A DNA stretch of 64,000 nucleotides. Source: Favolaschia claudopus. Lineage: Eukaryota > Basidiomycota > Agaricomycetes > Agaricales > Mycenaceae. A model generated the notes under the pieces. The model worked only from the letters and a program-made list of their open reading frames with translations. It was not told the origin of the DNA and made no database searches. Within the stretch, counting starts at the first letter, position 1, and the number at the start of each line of letters is the position of its first letter. The position numbers were made by a program, and so were the translations under genes. Below are positions 32,791 through 44,361 of this stretch, one piece after another. The stretch lies in contig JAWWNJ010000005.1 of the NCBI GenBank assembly GCA_037176885.1, positions 496,001-560,000 on the forward strand, in the 5' to 3' direction.

Positions 32791-33076
32791 AGGGGAAGAC
32801 CTAATTGGGCACAAAGGACTACCTAATTGGGAACAAAGGACATAGGATCAGAAGGATCAGGTATCAATGATAGGATCATAAATGATCAAAGGGATGCATA
32901 GGATCAGTAGAATCAGATATCGATGATAGGATCATAACGGATCAAAGTGGTGACACTCAGGAGAGTGAGAGATGTCAGAGGCAAAACCCACATTCCAACA
33001 GGGTGGGATCCACAAGAGCTCGCAAGGCCAGCACGAAGAGGAAAGATATTGTATTGTCACGTCTAGCGAGTTGCAA

Positions 33077-33397
33077 TCATCTTGAGGCGCCTGAGCTGAC
33101 TGTTTCTTCGCAAACGCGGCTAAAGACGAAAGGTGCATCGAAATATGACCAATCCCAGATTTTGTCTGGGGCATAGTTCTCGTAGATTCCTCTATGAAAG
33201 TCAACCCCATATTGGTCTGTTACTAGTGCCGGCGTTGTGTCCAGGTGTAAGAAGCGTAACAAGTCAGAGATGGTGGTGATCGATGCCGGCCGGGACAGGA
33301 TCAGAATCCATGGCACAGGACGCAAAGGGGCTGAGAACGCCTCGCAACCTCTGGCTAAGTATATCTCGGTTGATGAGCAGTGGCCGTCGGAAAGCAT
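33077..33397 (-). other. Conserved-looking ORF fragment (106 aa)
   Basis: The frame reads like folded protein (LRPVPWILILSRPASITT, DQYGVDFHRGIYENYAPDKI, WDWSYFDAPFVFSR). It is cut at both ends and in a repeat-rich setting. I do not recognise the family, and it is likely part of a transposon gene. Confidence 0.35.
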
Positions 33398-33399
33398 CC

Positions 33400-34284
33400 A
33401 GAGAAGCTGAGGGCATGCTGGTTACACCGGGCCGAAAAGTGATGACACGTCAAAACGACGTGTCGTCATGACACGCAGTCTACCCTCCCGGTACTGTGAC
33501 CTGGTCACACTGTGATTTTATTCCTCAAAAATTCGTAGAAAGGTCAATTGCTACACAATAAAAAGGTGAAAATGAAGCAAACCGATGATTCAATCAACGG
33601 GGATCCATTTGATACTTAGAACAGCGCGCATATGAGCAGCAGGTGAGTTCTGGGCCCCTGAGTGCAGGGAAAGTGCCCTGGATGCCTACTGAAGGACATT
33701 GGAAGGGTGGGAGTTCAAATAGATTCAGCAGTGTAGGCTCCTACTGGAACTCGCAAAGTCAACATGAAAAGGGAAGAAACAGTACTGTCACCCTGTCACG
33801 GCCCATGCAAACTTATCCGGGTTGCTGGGAAACATGTAGCTATAGATGAGTATCTTATATCAACGAATCTAATTCCAGGAAATATCAAGAGATTGCCCAA
33901 ATATGGCAAGGCTTGGCGCAAAGTCAATTGCCGGGGATGCAGTTTGATGCAACCTGCATTAATCTGCATGTGATTGCATTGTGACCATTAATGTACTTCA
34001 ATGCACGTAACAAACAGTCGTGCCATTCAATGAAATTCAGTGCAAAGGCCATATGTCGAAGAACATCACACTTCATGTACCTATATACCCCAGTATCTTC
34101 CTTCAACTAACACAGAGCAACTCTCTAACGGTGCCTAATTCGCTATTGGTGTTCAACAAACCACTCTGAAAATTCAAGTTGTTGAATCCACGCCTTAAAA
34201 GGAACACTATTTCGCTTTACCGTACAGCAGACACGTCAACATGCAATTCAGAAAAGAAAGTGAGAAGCTCCCAAAGTATCTCCT
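33400..34284. other. Stretch without supported gene
   Basis: Only short frames are present. A palindrome 'gacacgtc...gacgtgtc' lies at about 33445-33470. Nothing else was recognised. Confidence 0.4.
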
Positions 34285-34446
34285 TGTTAGAAGGTGTACA
34301 CCAGATGCAAGCCGAAAAGGCAAAAAGAGCACCAGATCGGAGGCGAAAAGCCCAGTCACATTGTCACAAAGTGCCTAAATACGTGACAATGTACAAATAA
34401 GAAAAGCAACACCATCTGTACCAAATCCGAAACACCACATTCAACA
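34285..34446 (+). mobile_element. Small LTR-like element E, copy 1 (162 bp), CTCCT duplication
   Basis: It starts TGTTAGAAGGTGTACACC and ends ACCACATTCAACA. CTCCT flanks both sides (34280-34284 and 34447-34451). Related copies lie at 40023-40188 (-) and 43417-43581 (+). The size and TGTT...AACA ends suggest solo LTRs of a small copia or TRIM element. Confidence 0.9.
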
Positions 34447-34469
34447 CTCCTTGGACTCACAAGCTCAAC

Positions 34470-34800
34470 CAAACACACCAACGTGTCTGAGTCTCATTTC
34501 GTCCACGAGTGCGCCCATGGTTTGAGAGAGGAATATATTTTGGGAACAAAGGGAATTCTGGGAAATGGCGCAAAGATATTCAGGGCAGAGGCGCACTTAG
34601 ACTTCTTGGTGGGATTCACATTAAAGACCCTGGATACCTCAAAGAAATGTAGATGGTGAGGGAACAAAATCTAGACTCAGAGATTGGAGTCTAATACGGT
34701 CAGCATACAGTATTGGAGAATACTAGCACTGGCACTGGCGAGCTTGCCCTCCAGCAAAAAAAAACCTGGAGTACAACAAACAAGAGGCAGGAGGTGACTA
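34470..34800 (+). repeat. Diverged direct repeat F, copy 1 (partner 36880-37160)
   Basis: The shared landmarks 'accaacgtgtctga', 'agtgcgcccatg', 'cagcatacagtattggagaat' and 'ctggagtacaacaaa' occur in the same order as in 36880-37160. No coding sequence is recognised. Confidence 0.7.
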
Positions 34801-34859
34801 AGAATTACTTACGACACAATGTCTTCCAGGGTGGAACCCACCCTGCACAAAGCAAAAGT

Positions 34860-34990
34860 GATACCAACACTCCCCCAAAAAAACCCAAGTAGACTTCCAT
34901 TGATTAAGGTTGAACGTAAGAGGGTTGAACGTAAGAGATGCCTGCAAGGGTTGACTGTAAGAGATGCCCGCAACAAATCGACATGATATA
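34860..34990. repeat. Inverted repeat G, copy 1 (partner 37720-37800)
   Basis: 'ccattgattaaggttgaacgtaagag' and 'caacaaatc.acatg' here match the reverse complement of 37720-37800. A 13-bp unit 'gttgaacgtaaga' is tandemly repeated here only. Confidence 0.65.
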
Positions 34991-34999
34991 TTGCGGTTG

Positions 35000-36675
35000 T
35001 TGCAGGGAGCGGGAGTGACGCAAGTGAGCGCTAAACGCGATAGAATGAACCAAGCCGGCGGGGTGGGCCAAGGGGGTGGGGCTGGGATGAACAGCGTCGG
35101 TCGGTCAAACCAACGGCGGCAACAGAAGAGTAGCGGCAACAGAAGAGTAGGTGGCCAAGTGTCCTACAAGACAAAACAGAATAAAATCGCATATTAAATC
35201 GTTGAGATTCAAAGAACAGAGGCATCAATAATGCTCCTACCAGCAGTGAATGTATAACAGTGTCGCTAATGTACATGACAGACGCTACATATAAAATGTC
35301 CAAGGAGAAAAAAACTTCAACTCATTCAAACACTTTCTCGAGAACCCTCATGCTTCTTGCAGCTGAACAAGCAAAATAGAGCTGAAACCGTTAATCAAGA
35401 AGAGGATGAAAAAAGCCATATAGAACGAGGGCGACAAGGATTATCGTTAATGCTATGCTGTTGGGCGACCTTTTCGCTCTCTGTATAGGCAGTTAGAGTC
35501 AAATCAAGGAGGAAGGAAGACCGGTCAACTTTGCTTGGAATCTCATCCCTGTGTTCGCCCTCAACCTCCTCCTCCTCCTCTGCGGCTGTCTCTGCGCCTG
35601 TGTGCTGTTCTGTCTCGTGAGGAAAAAGACAACCGTCTTCAAGAAATGGGGCAACTTGGAGATGGGTCTGGGGGTATTGAACTGCCCTCATATGCAGGAG
35701 GAGCGGGAGAGACGAGTCTTGGCGGCGGCACGCCTAGGCCAAAAGGCAGAGCTATGAGATATTTGAGCACAAGCTTCAAATCGTACTCTGACTCGGAACC
35801 AGCTATAAGATCTGTCACCCTACCCCTCATTGGAGATGCCGAGAGAATTGGTAGCGGTGGACTAGCTTCAGGCTTCAGTGTAGACCATATAGCCAGATCA
35901 TAATGAGGGTCAAATGTAAAGAATCAGGACACTAGAGTATTCGCGAGCGCCATGAATGCTTTGATCCCATGCACCATGGCGCGTTCTCCATACCCACAAC
36001 AGCCTACTGGTGCTTCTCTCCACGCTTTCGCCCTTGCCATGCATTCGAATACTGACTCATAGTCTGTCTTGTGATATGAAGCCAGGACTCCCTTCAGGTT
36101 TCTTTTGCAGCAATTCGTACCGCGCGAGTACTCCTCGAGAGCTGTTTGTCTTCAAGCAAGGATTGGGTGCTGGAGGAGATAGGAGGCGGAGAATGTGTGC
36201 GAGGGTCGCCGCCACCGTCCGAAGCTGCTTGGCCATTATGCCGGATCATCTAAATGAAATCCTACTCTTCAAACCCATCCTGTGCGATATTCTCCCGGCG
36301 GATGATAGCATGCAGCCGGGACTCACGACGATGGCTATGGGCGGCCAGTGTAAACGAGGAGACAATGGACACAACGGGGCGAGACTTGTTATCGGAGTCA
36401 ACGTTGCCAGATGTTGCACTGACAGAGGTATGACACTTGCACCGCTCCTCAAACGCTTCCGTGGATGTGGAGTCGTGTGTTCTTTGTTGTATTCCACTTC
36501 AACGGTAGATTTATTGTATATAGGGGAGCGCTACGAAGCTTGAAGTCGCTCTACGAGCTATCAGTCCAAGTTAATGAGAAAAGAGTGGTAAGCTTATTAA
36601 GCTCCTGCTCGTCCATTTACAGCGGCACAGCTAGGGTGATGCGGCCAAAAGGCAGAGCTGTGAGATTTGAGTAAA
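35000..36675. other. Stretch with low-confidence frames
   Basis: Plus-strand frames at 35535-35903 (122 aa, Gly/Ser-rich) and 36010-36543 (177 aa) have no recognisable domain. A phrase around 'aaaaggcagagct.tgagat' is repeated at about 35738 and 36647. I call no gene. Confidence 0.35.
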
Positions 36676-36879
36676 TCAGGTACAGTCAGTGGAATCCAGC
36701 ATGGAGGCAGTTCTGCCGAATCCAAATGAATCCATGAGAACTTCACAGAAGGCAAGGTGTGGCGACTGAGGAAGAGCTAGTTCCCCAGGTAAACAACAGC
36801 AAATGGTATCGCTTACGGTATAAACTAAAGCAGATTGAGATTGAGTAGCCACCAGTACTTCAAAAAGATCAGGTTGTTG

Positions 36880-37160
36880 TAGAACATACCAACGTGTCTG
36901 ACTCTCATTTAGGCCACTAGTGCGCCCATGCATTGAGCAGGAATATCGTGGGAACCAAGGCAATTGGGGAAATGACGCAAAAATCTTGACGGCACAGGCG
37001 CACTTAATCTGGATACCCTCAAGAAATTTCAGTAGAAGCCATGAACAAAATCTATGCTCAGACTTCAGCATACAGTATTGGAGAATATGGCGACCCTGTC
37101 CTCCAGCAAAGAAACCAGGAGTACAACAAAGAAGAGGTGGGTTTGAAAGATTGAGAATAT
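36880..37160 (+). repeat. Diverged direct repeat F, copy 2
   Basis: See the 34470-34800 copy. The minus-strand 198-aa frame over it (36676-37272) is not supported as a gene because the repeat partner does not keep the frame. Confidence 0.7.
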
Positions 37161-38343
37161 AAAACATAAACGGAAGGAGAACAGAGTAAGGAAGGGTGCT
37201 GGCAGACGGAGAGGGAGAGAAAATGATATACTGGCACGTGATGTGATGCAATCCTGTGACTGACATGCTCAACGTGTTTATTTGTTCCCAGTGTAGAGAC
37301 AGGGATGAAAAAGGCAGGAGATGGTCAGCAGATTAGATTGAAAGAGAGAACCAGAAGAGAGACATACCTAGAGTGCTTTGAAAACTAGAGAACTACCTCT
37401 AGGACCCATTACATGGATCACAACAGAGTCTGTGCCACAATTTGTCTTTGACAACCAGAGAACTAGCTCTGGACCATCTGCAATAGTAACCACAGACATA
37501 GAGGAGACACGTATGGTTACATTTGGTTGTGTTATTGGATCCCAAATAGTCACGTGTTCTTGGTGATTTTTTAGCACTTGTCGCCTTTTCCCTCTGAATT
37601 GTTCAAATTTCTTGAAATTTGATTCTTACTGACATGAAGAGCCGGTCTCTGGTACTCACTCACTCATTCAATTGCGTCACTCCTGCTTCCGGCATCAATT
37701 GCAATAACTCATGTTGATTTGTTGCAGCCATCTCTTACGTTCAACCTTAATCAATAGAAGTCTACTTCAGTTTTTTTGGGTGAGTGTCGGTGGCATATAC
37801 TCAAGAACCACACGGTGGCAGTGTAGACAGTGGTGGAGCTGGGGGCAGAGTGCAGAACGGCAGAGGCAGAGTGGACGGTAGCACTGTAAAGAAATCAGAG
37901 AAAGCAATAAAAGCATTTTCGACTCACCTTTACAAGCTGCTGGATCCTTGTTCCCCACTACACGCTCCTCCTCTTCATCTACAACTTGTGTTGTTGCCTT
38001 ATCTGTAGTAGTATTTGTAGTAGTAAGACAGTGAGTTTGTGCCCAAAATCAATATTGTCCTGCAATAACTCACTTTGCCTATAAGAGGCTGAGGGAAGAT
38101 AATAACACTCGTGTCCCATAATGTGCAGTGGAGTTGAGATCAGTGATATCTGCATCTAAGAAAGTATCGGCACATCAAATAGATTCTGTGCAAGAATCTT
38201 GGCCAAAGGTAGCTATCTCAACAAAATCACTTTCTCATCAGAATCACTTCCTGAGCGAGTGCGTTTCAGAGAGTGAGAGCCATGTGAGATGCTCTGACCC
38301 AAAGGTATCCAACTGAGCTATTCTGCTGATAGTGCGAACGGGA

Positions 38344-39389
38344 CTAAACCCCAGACTTCAACACACTCAGCAGCAGGCTTGTGTTCAGTGGTTTGACCAT
38401 GGAACCACTGACGTGCAGCAATTCCAATGGGAGAGGGAGGTGGTGATTGCTGCTGAGGAGGGTCATTGGGAGGAGGGGGATCAGGTGAAGGCGAGGATTT
38501 GGATTTGGGGGATTGGGAGGTGGAGCAGGTGGTGCATGATAAACACCAAAGTCATCATCCTCATCCTCATCATCGTCTCCCCTGTCATTGCGCAACTCCT
38601 GCACAACAGGAGGAAGATCAACAAATTCAGAGGATGGACTGTTAGGACAAAGTTTAAGAAGAGTTGGTTTGTTCCCAGGGTAATAGCGCTCGTCAAAGAC
38701 TGCACGCTCAGAGACAACGGTTTTGCGTGTCTCTGGATTGTAGAAGAGCCATGCCTTGTGTTGTGTGGGATATCCCACAAAGACGCACTTTTGAAAGTGG
38801 ATGCTGGAATCGTCCCGCTTGTCTCTCTGCACATGAACATAGGCAAGACAACCCCACACCCTAAGGTGTGACACATCAGGCTTACGCTTATACCACAGCT
38901 CAAACAGAGTAGTATCCCCAGGGATATGCTGAGGGATGCATATTTCTAACATGAACATAAGCCGCAACTGCAAGCACTTTGAAAGAAGGCGGCAGATTAG
39001 CTTCATGTAGCATAGCCGTAGCGTGCTCATCAATCGTGCGATTAGCACGCTCTGCTGTCCCGTAAGAAGCAGGAGACAGTCTTGGAGATTGCTTTCAATA
39101 ATAAACTGATGCAATGAATTGCAAGTTTTTAAGGCACTCATCAACCTCATCACATGGGCAAGCTTCCATAACATGATGCACCAATCTAAGCCTTGCCATA
39201 GATCCAACAACATCTGGCACCCTTATGTTCAAGGTACACCAGTGTGACAACTACGGAATAACATGACGGTTCTTTCACCATCAGCAACAAGTTGAGCCGA
39301 CCTACCGCCTCTGCCTTCCTGTCCCATATCCTGTGATTAATATTGCGCACTTGGGCTGTGTCTGTTCTGCCCCATGTGCCCAACTCCAA
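38344..39389 (-). pseudogene. Ty1/copia integrase fragment
   Basis: The minus-strand frame has HIPGDTTLFELWYKRKPDV, LRVWGCLAYVHVQRDKR and the following FVGYPTQHKAWLFYNPETRK. This is the standard end of the copia integrase core and its linker. It is followed by an acidic then Pro-rich segment (EDEDDDFGVYHAPPAPPPN). Sequence upstream (39389-39190) is in a different frame and strongly decayed. Neither reverse transcriptase nor gag is present. Similar 'tgttgaag.tggggttta' sequences at about 38362 (-) and 40275 (+) may be terminal-repeat remnants. Confidence 0.8.
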
Positions 39390-40022
39390 CCTGGTGTGAT
39401 TCTGAGTTCTGCCACTAACTTTTCACAAGGAACGGTGAATGAGGCCACGACGATGATTTTGCGCAAGACCAGCATCTCACAGCATAATGCTCAGCAGACT
39501 CAGCCTCTTCCTTCGAGCCCCAAGAGTAGAGTGACAGAAGCATGGCAAAGACCGCAGGAATGGGATTCTAAATGGATGTGTACAGGAATTGTGAAATAAA
39601 AGGGTTGTTTGGGAAACTGAAAAGGGAATGACATCGCTAATATTGTGGTTTTGTGGCTGTGTTAGTGTCCAGCAGCGAGGATAACAATGTGGAGGACGCC
39701 ATGCAAGTTATTCACAATATCCGGCGTCGACTTCAGGTCCTTTCACTTCTAATATTTTATGCCTCGCTTAGAGAACTCACTAAAAATGAAGGAACAATTC
39801 TCGTTATCATTGGCAATGATGAACATGGAGAAGCTTTGGAGGGAGAAGCTCTGTGAGCATGCAGTGTCTGAGCACTGTTGCGATTTGCAACTGAGGACAA
39901 ATCTGTTAAACCATACATTGGCAAGTCACTTGCGTTGGCTGTTTAAATTGTGAGCACTCATTATTCATTAGGTGCAAAGCGGGGACCTACCTTCTTGACT
40001 GCTCCTCATTGCGACCTCACAT

Positions 40023-40188
40023 TGTTGAACGTGGTATTGGTGTGGTTGGGTACAGACGGTGTTGCTTCCCTTTTTTTCGTACAGTGTCACGTATTTAGGC
40101 ATTTTGTGACAATGTGACTAGGCTTTTCGCCTCCCATCTGGTGCTCTTTTTGCCTTTTCGGCTTCCATCTGGTGTACACCTTCCAACA
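40023..40188 (-). mobile_element. Small LTR-like element E, copy 2 (166 bp), CACAT duplication
   Basis: Reverse orientation copy of the 34285 element. CACAT flanks both ends (40018-40022 and 40189-40193). The internal 'gccgaaaaggcaaaaagag' is conserved among copies. Confidence 0.9.
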
Positions 40189-40329
40189 CACATGTGACTT
40201 TGCTTCCTTCACACAAATAGCAAGATCAATGGTGAAATAACCTGTCAACCCAACTGTAACACTTTTCCCATTGTTGAAGTTTGGGGTTTATGTGCCGTTC
40301 CCACTATTGACAGATTGGATACCTTCATT

Positions 40330-40492
40330 CCCTTTGTTCATGTACCTACATATATATACAGTATAGCTAGTGCCTTGAGTCCTCAGCTGTCACTGTTGAC
40401 TTCAGGCAAGTATTTCCTTTACATTGCAATCTACTGGAGTTCTCACTGTTGAGTTCAGACCTCTGTGCTTTCCTGTTCAACAGTAGGCCGGT
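40330..40492 (-). repeat. LTR-like repeat D, minus copy
   Basis: Partner of 32626-32790. Its TGTTGAACAGG start interrupts the gene-pair relic immediately after the residues CSVVLSTGL. Confidence 0.7.
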
Positions 40493-40680
40493 GGAGAGCA
40501 CCACAGAGCAGTCAGGGATGGAGAAGGGGGTGATAGAAGTGAATTCGAAGTTAATTTCCATGTAATTCATGAAATGTGTCGTGTTGCTTTTTGTCCGCAA
40601 TCATCCTCTAGGTGACCTGTCCTTTGGCCAGAGGTGCCATTTCTTTGAAGCCAGAGATCCAGCTCTGGGATTGGAGAGAG
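40493..40680 (-). pseudogene. Fragment of the 1,242-aa protein gene, deleted
   Basis: Minus-strand pieces PLAKGQVT and, after a small internal deletion, FMNYMEINFEFTSITPFSIP match the intact protein at 59433-63607. The intact gene has about 120 residues between them. The copy ends at LTR-like repeat D. Confidence 0.85.
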
Positions 40681-42289
40681 CTTAGCCGACATGAATCATC
40701 CCAAGATATGAGGTGGTGAAGAGGAAGAACATAAGCAATCAATAGCCAAAGAAATAAACGTGTCAAGCTGGTCATGTGACTGCGCCACTTCTGATATTGA
40801 CACGCACTTTGCTTTCTCACCGCCAGCACACATTTCTTGCCTCTCCTTGTGTCAACTCTCTTACCTCTGGCTTTTATCCTCTGCTTGTATACCCCTCTCA
40901 ATACCTACTCTCTACGACAACTTGGGCTCATATCTGGCTCTTTCACTTTATGGCCTCACAAGATCTTCTGCTGTCACAGCAATGTTCCGCCTTGGCTTCT
41001 CTCCAATTCAGGCTGGCCTCCTACCTCTCTGCCACACCAACCACTATCAATTTCATTTGAAGACGTCTTGGGGTTTCAAGAGTGAATTAGAAGGAAGGAT
41101 AGTATGGGTTGGGGAGAGGATTCTATGACAGAGAGCTGAGTTTGTGCTCCGGAGGTCTTTCCTTTGGGGTACACTCCCTGGGTCTCTGATCCTGTGGCTG
41201 GACCTTCTTCTCTGCTATCGCCCAAAGTACGTCGCATTTATTCCTTCTGTGATAAATTTTCTTAGCTCTTTATAGACACCTAGATCTCAACCTTCTATAA
41301 CATATCTAACTTTGTGGTTGAGGACGTTGAGATGGAAGACCTTGGAGTGGATGTTGAGATGACTGTTGAAGACCATCCTGTATGTCACGTCTTTCTCTAC
41401 CTTTGATTCTGGCTGTTGTCGGGTTTGCTGATCCACCTCCCTTCTCCCGGGGCCCTGCTGTCGCCCTTGCCTTCAGGCACTCCAGAGTCTCTTCGCAAGT
41501 TAAGGCTGAGCATATAACTCGGCTATGGGTGGAAGAGATGAACCGGTACACCCAATGGATGCGTGCTCGGGAGCGACAACACACCTTCCATACTGATCCT
41601 CTCCCCATTCTTCGAACCATGCTCGCCATCGGTTCCCAACAGCAGCACCTTGCCAACGGCTCTGCTAGAATGATGAGAAGGACATGGCGAGTTGCCGGGG
41701 ACATTTCCCGCTGATTGCGGACAACCCGAACGGCGAGTGGCGAGCCGCTAACACGGCTCGGCTCTCTCTACTATCCCCTGGACTTAGTCTGTGTTGAAGA
41801 TAGAGGACCAGACGAACTTGACCGCGGTCAAGCCGTTGACGTGCTACTCAGCGGGAAGCCTTTTCGACTTCAACTCGACCAGCGGCAAGACCATATTATG
41901 AAGGAGGAATTTCGTGTCCCCTCCCGGGGACATGGCAACCAGCACACCATTGCACTGCAATAAGGCGCAATACCCACCCGCCCGCATGGACTTTCTCCGG
42001 AAGGCAGTCTTTTCACTCATGATTCGCAATCCTGAATATACCATTGGTTTCCAGCAGGCGCGGCGTCACTCTTGGACCCTCTCTCATCATGATTTTATTT
42101 GGTTGTTTCTGCTCCCGCTGCATGTATTTAATCTCCCGCTGTACTTTTGGTTACCCAGTCAATTACCTACCCGTAGACAAGGGCAGTTTGTAGCGGACTC
42201 TAGAATTTGAATTGAAGCTGACTAGACTTGATATCTGAGAGAGACTCGAGTGATACGGAAAGACTTGTGGCATACCGAGCCGCCAGAAC

Positions 42290-42570
42290 TTTGAGAGCCC
42301 CGCCAGCCTTTGAGCCCGCGCCCTCCTGAAATACGAAGCCCCGTCTCTTGCAGTTCCGCGGTATAACCAAGACCCCTGTTCGTGCTTGATTCCGCGCCGT
42401 CGACGCCCCGTGTGCCCTGCCGTTCCGCGGTATTCAAAGACCCCCGTTCGAGCTCGCCGCCGCGTAGTGGTGTAAGTGCCCCGGCCACTGTCAGTGTCCG
42501 CGCCATCGACGTAAGAGCCCCGCTCCTCGCCAGAGCCGCGCCAGTTGAATAAGAACCCCGTCCCGCTGAG
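42290..42570. repeat. Degenerate ~36-bp GC-rich tandem repeat
   Basis: 'AGACCCCCGTTCG'-like phrases recur every 32-40 bp about seven times, with 'gttccgcggtat' shared by two units. It lies in the 1-kb sequence inserted in the relic gene. The minus-strand 144-aa frame (42163-42597, RGS/RGT-rich) reflects the repeat. Confidence 0.55.
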
Positions 42571-43090
42571 CCGCGCCTTCTGCCCGCCGGTTGTCATCCA
42601 GAAAGCTTCTTCCCGGTTGACGATCCACTACCGAGCAACACTTTTCTATTGGCACGGAGACTAGACTCAGAATTTCTCATTTCGAAGTCTCAGAAAGAGT
42701 GACTCTTCGCTTCTCCCGCTGCGAATCGTTTCAGCGACTCGTTTCATGAACTATATGGAGATCAATTTCGACTTTGTCTCCATTACACCCTACTCTATCC
42801 CAGATTGCTCTGTGCTGCTGTCCACTGGCTTACACACCGATCGCGAGGCTGGTGATGTCGAAGTAGGGCTGATTGAGATCATTGGTCCCCCTACTTTGAA
42901 CAGCGCAGTCGGTGGCTTCATCCCCCACTTTGTTCCTAGCCCTTCCCTCCAACACATCGTAGCTGCTGTTCAGCTCAGTATCACCGACGTCTTTGGCTCT
43001 GGGTCAGCTCTCGACATACAAACTGACATTAATCGATTTCTTGACAACCAGAAAAAGTTTCTTGAGGGCAATGTAACTGGCACCACCACC

Positions 43091-43774
43091 CACAAGAGGC
43101 AAAGTGCGTGGGCGTGGGTTCATGGCCGACGTCCCAGGACACTTACCACGGCACTTGCCAACTGTCACATCTCCCTTTGTGACAACTTTGTGATCTGTGA
43201 CCGAGTTTATTTCTTTTCTTATCCCTCCTGTCCGTGACAAATAATCATTTACTCTAAAAAACCAGAGCTTGAATGTAACTCAGTACGTGAGTAAGTAAGT
43301 TTTGCAACTCTGCTCGGTTGGTGCTCGACCTAGGGCCTTAGGAAAATTCTGCACTAGATTGCCACATGCCTGGCAGGGGCCGAGATGCTGTTCCGGATGT
43401 GTATCATGACAGGCTCTGTTGGAAGGTGTACACCAGATGGAAGCCGAAAAGGCACAAAGAGCACCAGATGGGAGGCGAAAAGCCAAGTCACATTGTCACA
43501 AAATGCCTAAATACGTGACAATGTACAAATAAGGAAAGCGACACCGTCTGTACCAAAACACGCCAAACACCACATTCAACAGGCACTGAACTGGTCTTTG
43601 TTCTTCAAACCAATCACAAACATGTCGAACTCGACCGAAATACAACAGGAACAGCTCAACGGCAAATGCCGAGAGTCACACTGTTATCACAAAGGGAAGT
43701 GTGGCGATTGGCAAGTGCCATGGTAAGTGTCGTGGTAAGTGTCGAGCATCGGCCATGAGTTCTTGCCTCCCGTG
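43091..43774. mobile_element. CAC-ended non-autonomous DNA element (684 bp), ACC duplication
   Basis: The termini are CACAAGAGGCAA and, inverted, CACGGGAGGCAA. About 100 bp of inverted similarity follows, containing repeated 'cacttaccac' and 'gcacttgcca' motifs. ACC flanks both sides (43088-43090 and 43775-43777). The intact gene copy gives the empty site. CAC ends, 3-bp duplication and subterminal repeats fit the CACTA (EnSpm) superfamily. No transposase is inside. It carries a nested element at 43417-43581. Confidence 0.8.
43417..43581 (+). mobile_element. Small LTR-like element E, copy 3 (165 bp), nested
   Basis: TGTTGGAAGGTG...CATTCAACA is inserted in the CAC-ended element. Flanks are GGCTC and GGCAC, one mismatch from a 5-bp duplication. 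Confidence 0.85.
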
Positions 43775-44361
43775 ACCATACACGCTTCCTCATATCAAGC
43801 TGTTCTCCAGAACAGGCCTGGGGTCTGTCACAGCTGGTGGTATTGTTCCTGGTGTTCGTTTATTGGACACCATCAGTCTTGAAGACTATCAAGCCAAGCG
43901 TAGGTCAGAGGTGGTTGGAGGGATTTGGGATGCGACAACAGGCAAGGCCCTCCAAAGCTAGTCTCCCATCTTCACCCCTCTCTTCCTTCCTGCGGTGACT
44001 TGGAACCCACCCTCATTGCTATGGCCTACATTCAACGTTGCCCTTGAAGCATTTACTGCTGAAACAGTGTGCATTCACTGTGGAAACAGTGACAGACAGT
44101 CAGAAATTTTGAATCAACTCACCGACGGAATCCATCGGTGAAAATAAAACACACCACACGCCAACCACTTGGCCACGTTGCCCTTGAAGCGTTCACTGCG
44201 GAAACAGTGTGCATTCACAGTGGAAACAGTGTCAGATGGTCAGAAAATTTCCACCAACTTTGTCGGTGCATGCCAAATTTCACCGATGGATTGTGTGACG
44301 TCACACATCACATCCATCCGGAGAATTGACTTGATTGCAAAAATTTCACCACAAGATAGTA

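Larger units (their letters stand above)
40760..44032 (+). pseudogene. Second decayed copy of the 1,242-aa protein gene
   Basis: The 5' flank (40800-41120) matches 63990-63680 reversed. Exon E4 (SSLLSPK, about 41205) and E5 remain, while exons E1-E3 and E6-E7 are gone. E8 and the start of E9 follow (ADPPPFSRGPAVALAFRHSR, MNRYTQWMRARERQHTFHT, 41382-41655). Sequence then leaves the gene at QQQHL. It resumes at ATRFMNYMEINFDF (42736), runs to GNVTGTT (43090), is interrupted by a CAC-ended element, and resumes at IHASSYQ to 44030. There it fuses to the tRNA-Ser-like repeat block. No intact frame remains. Confidence 0.9.
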
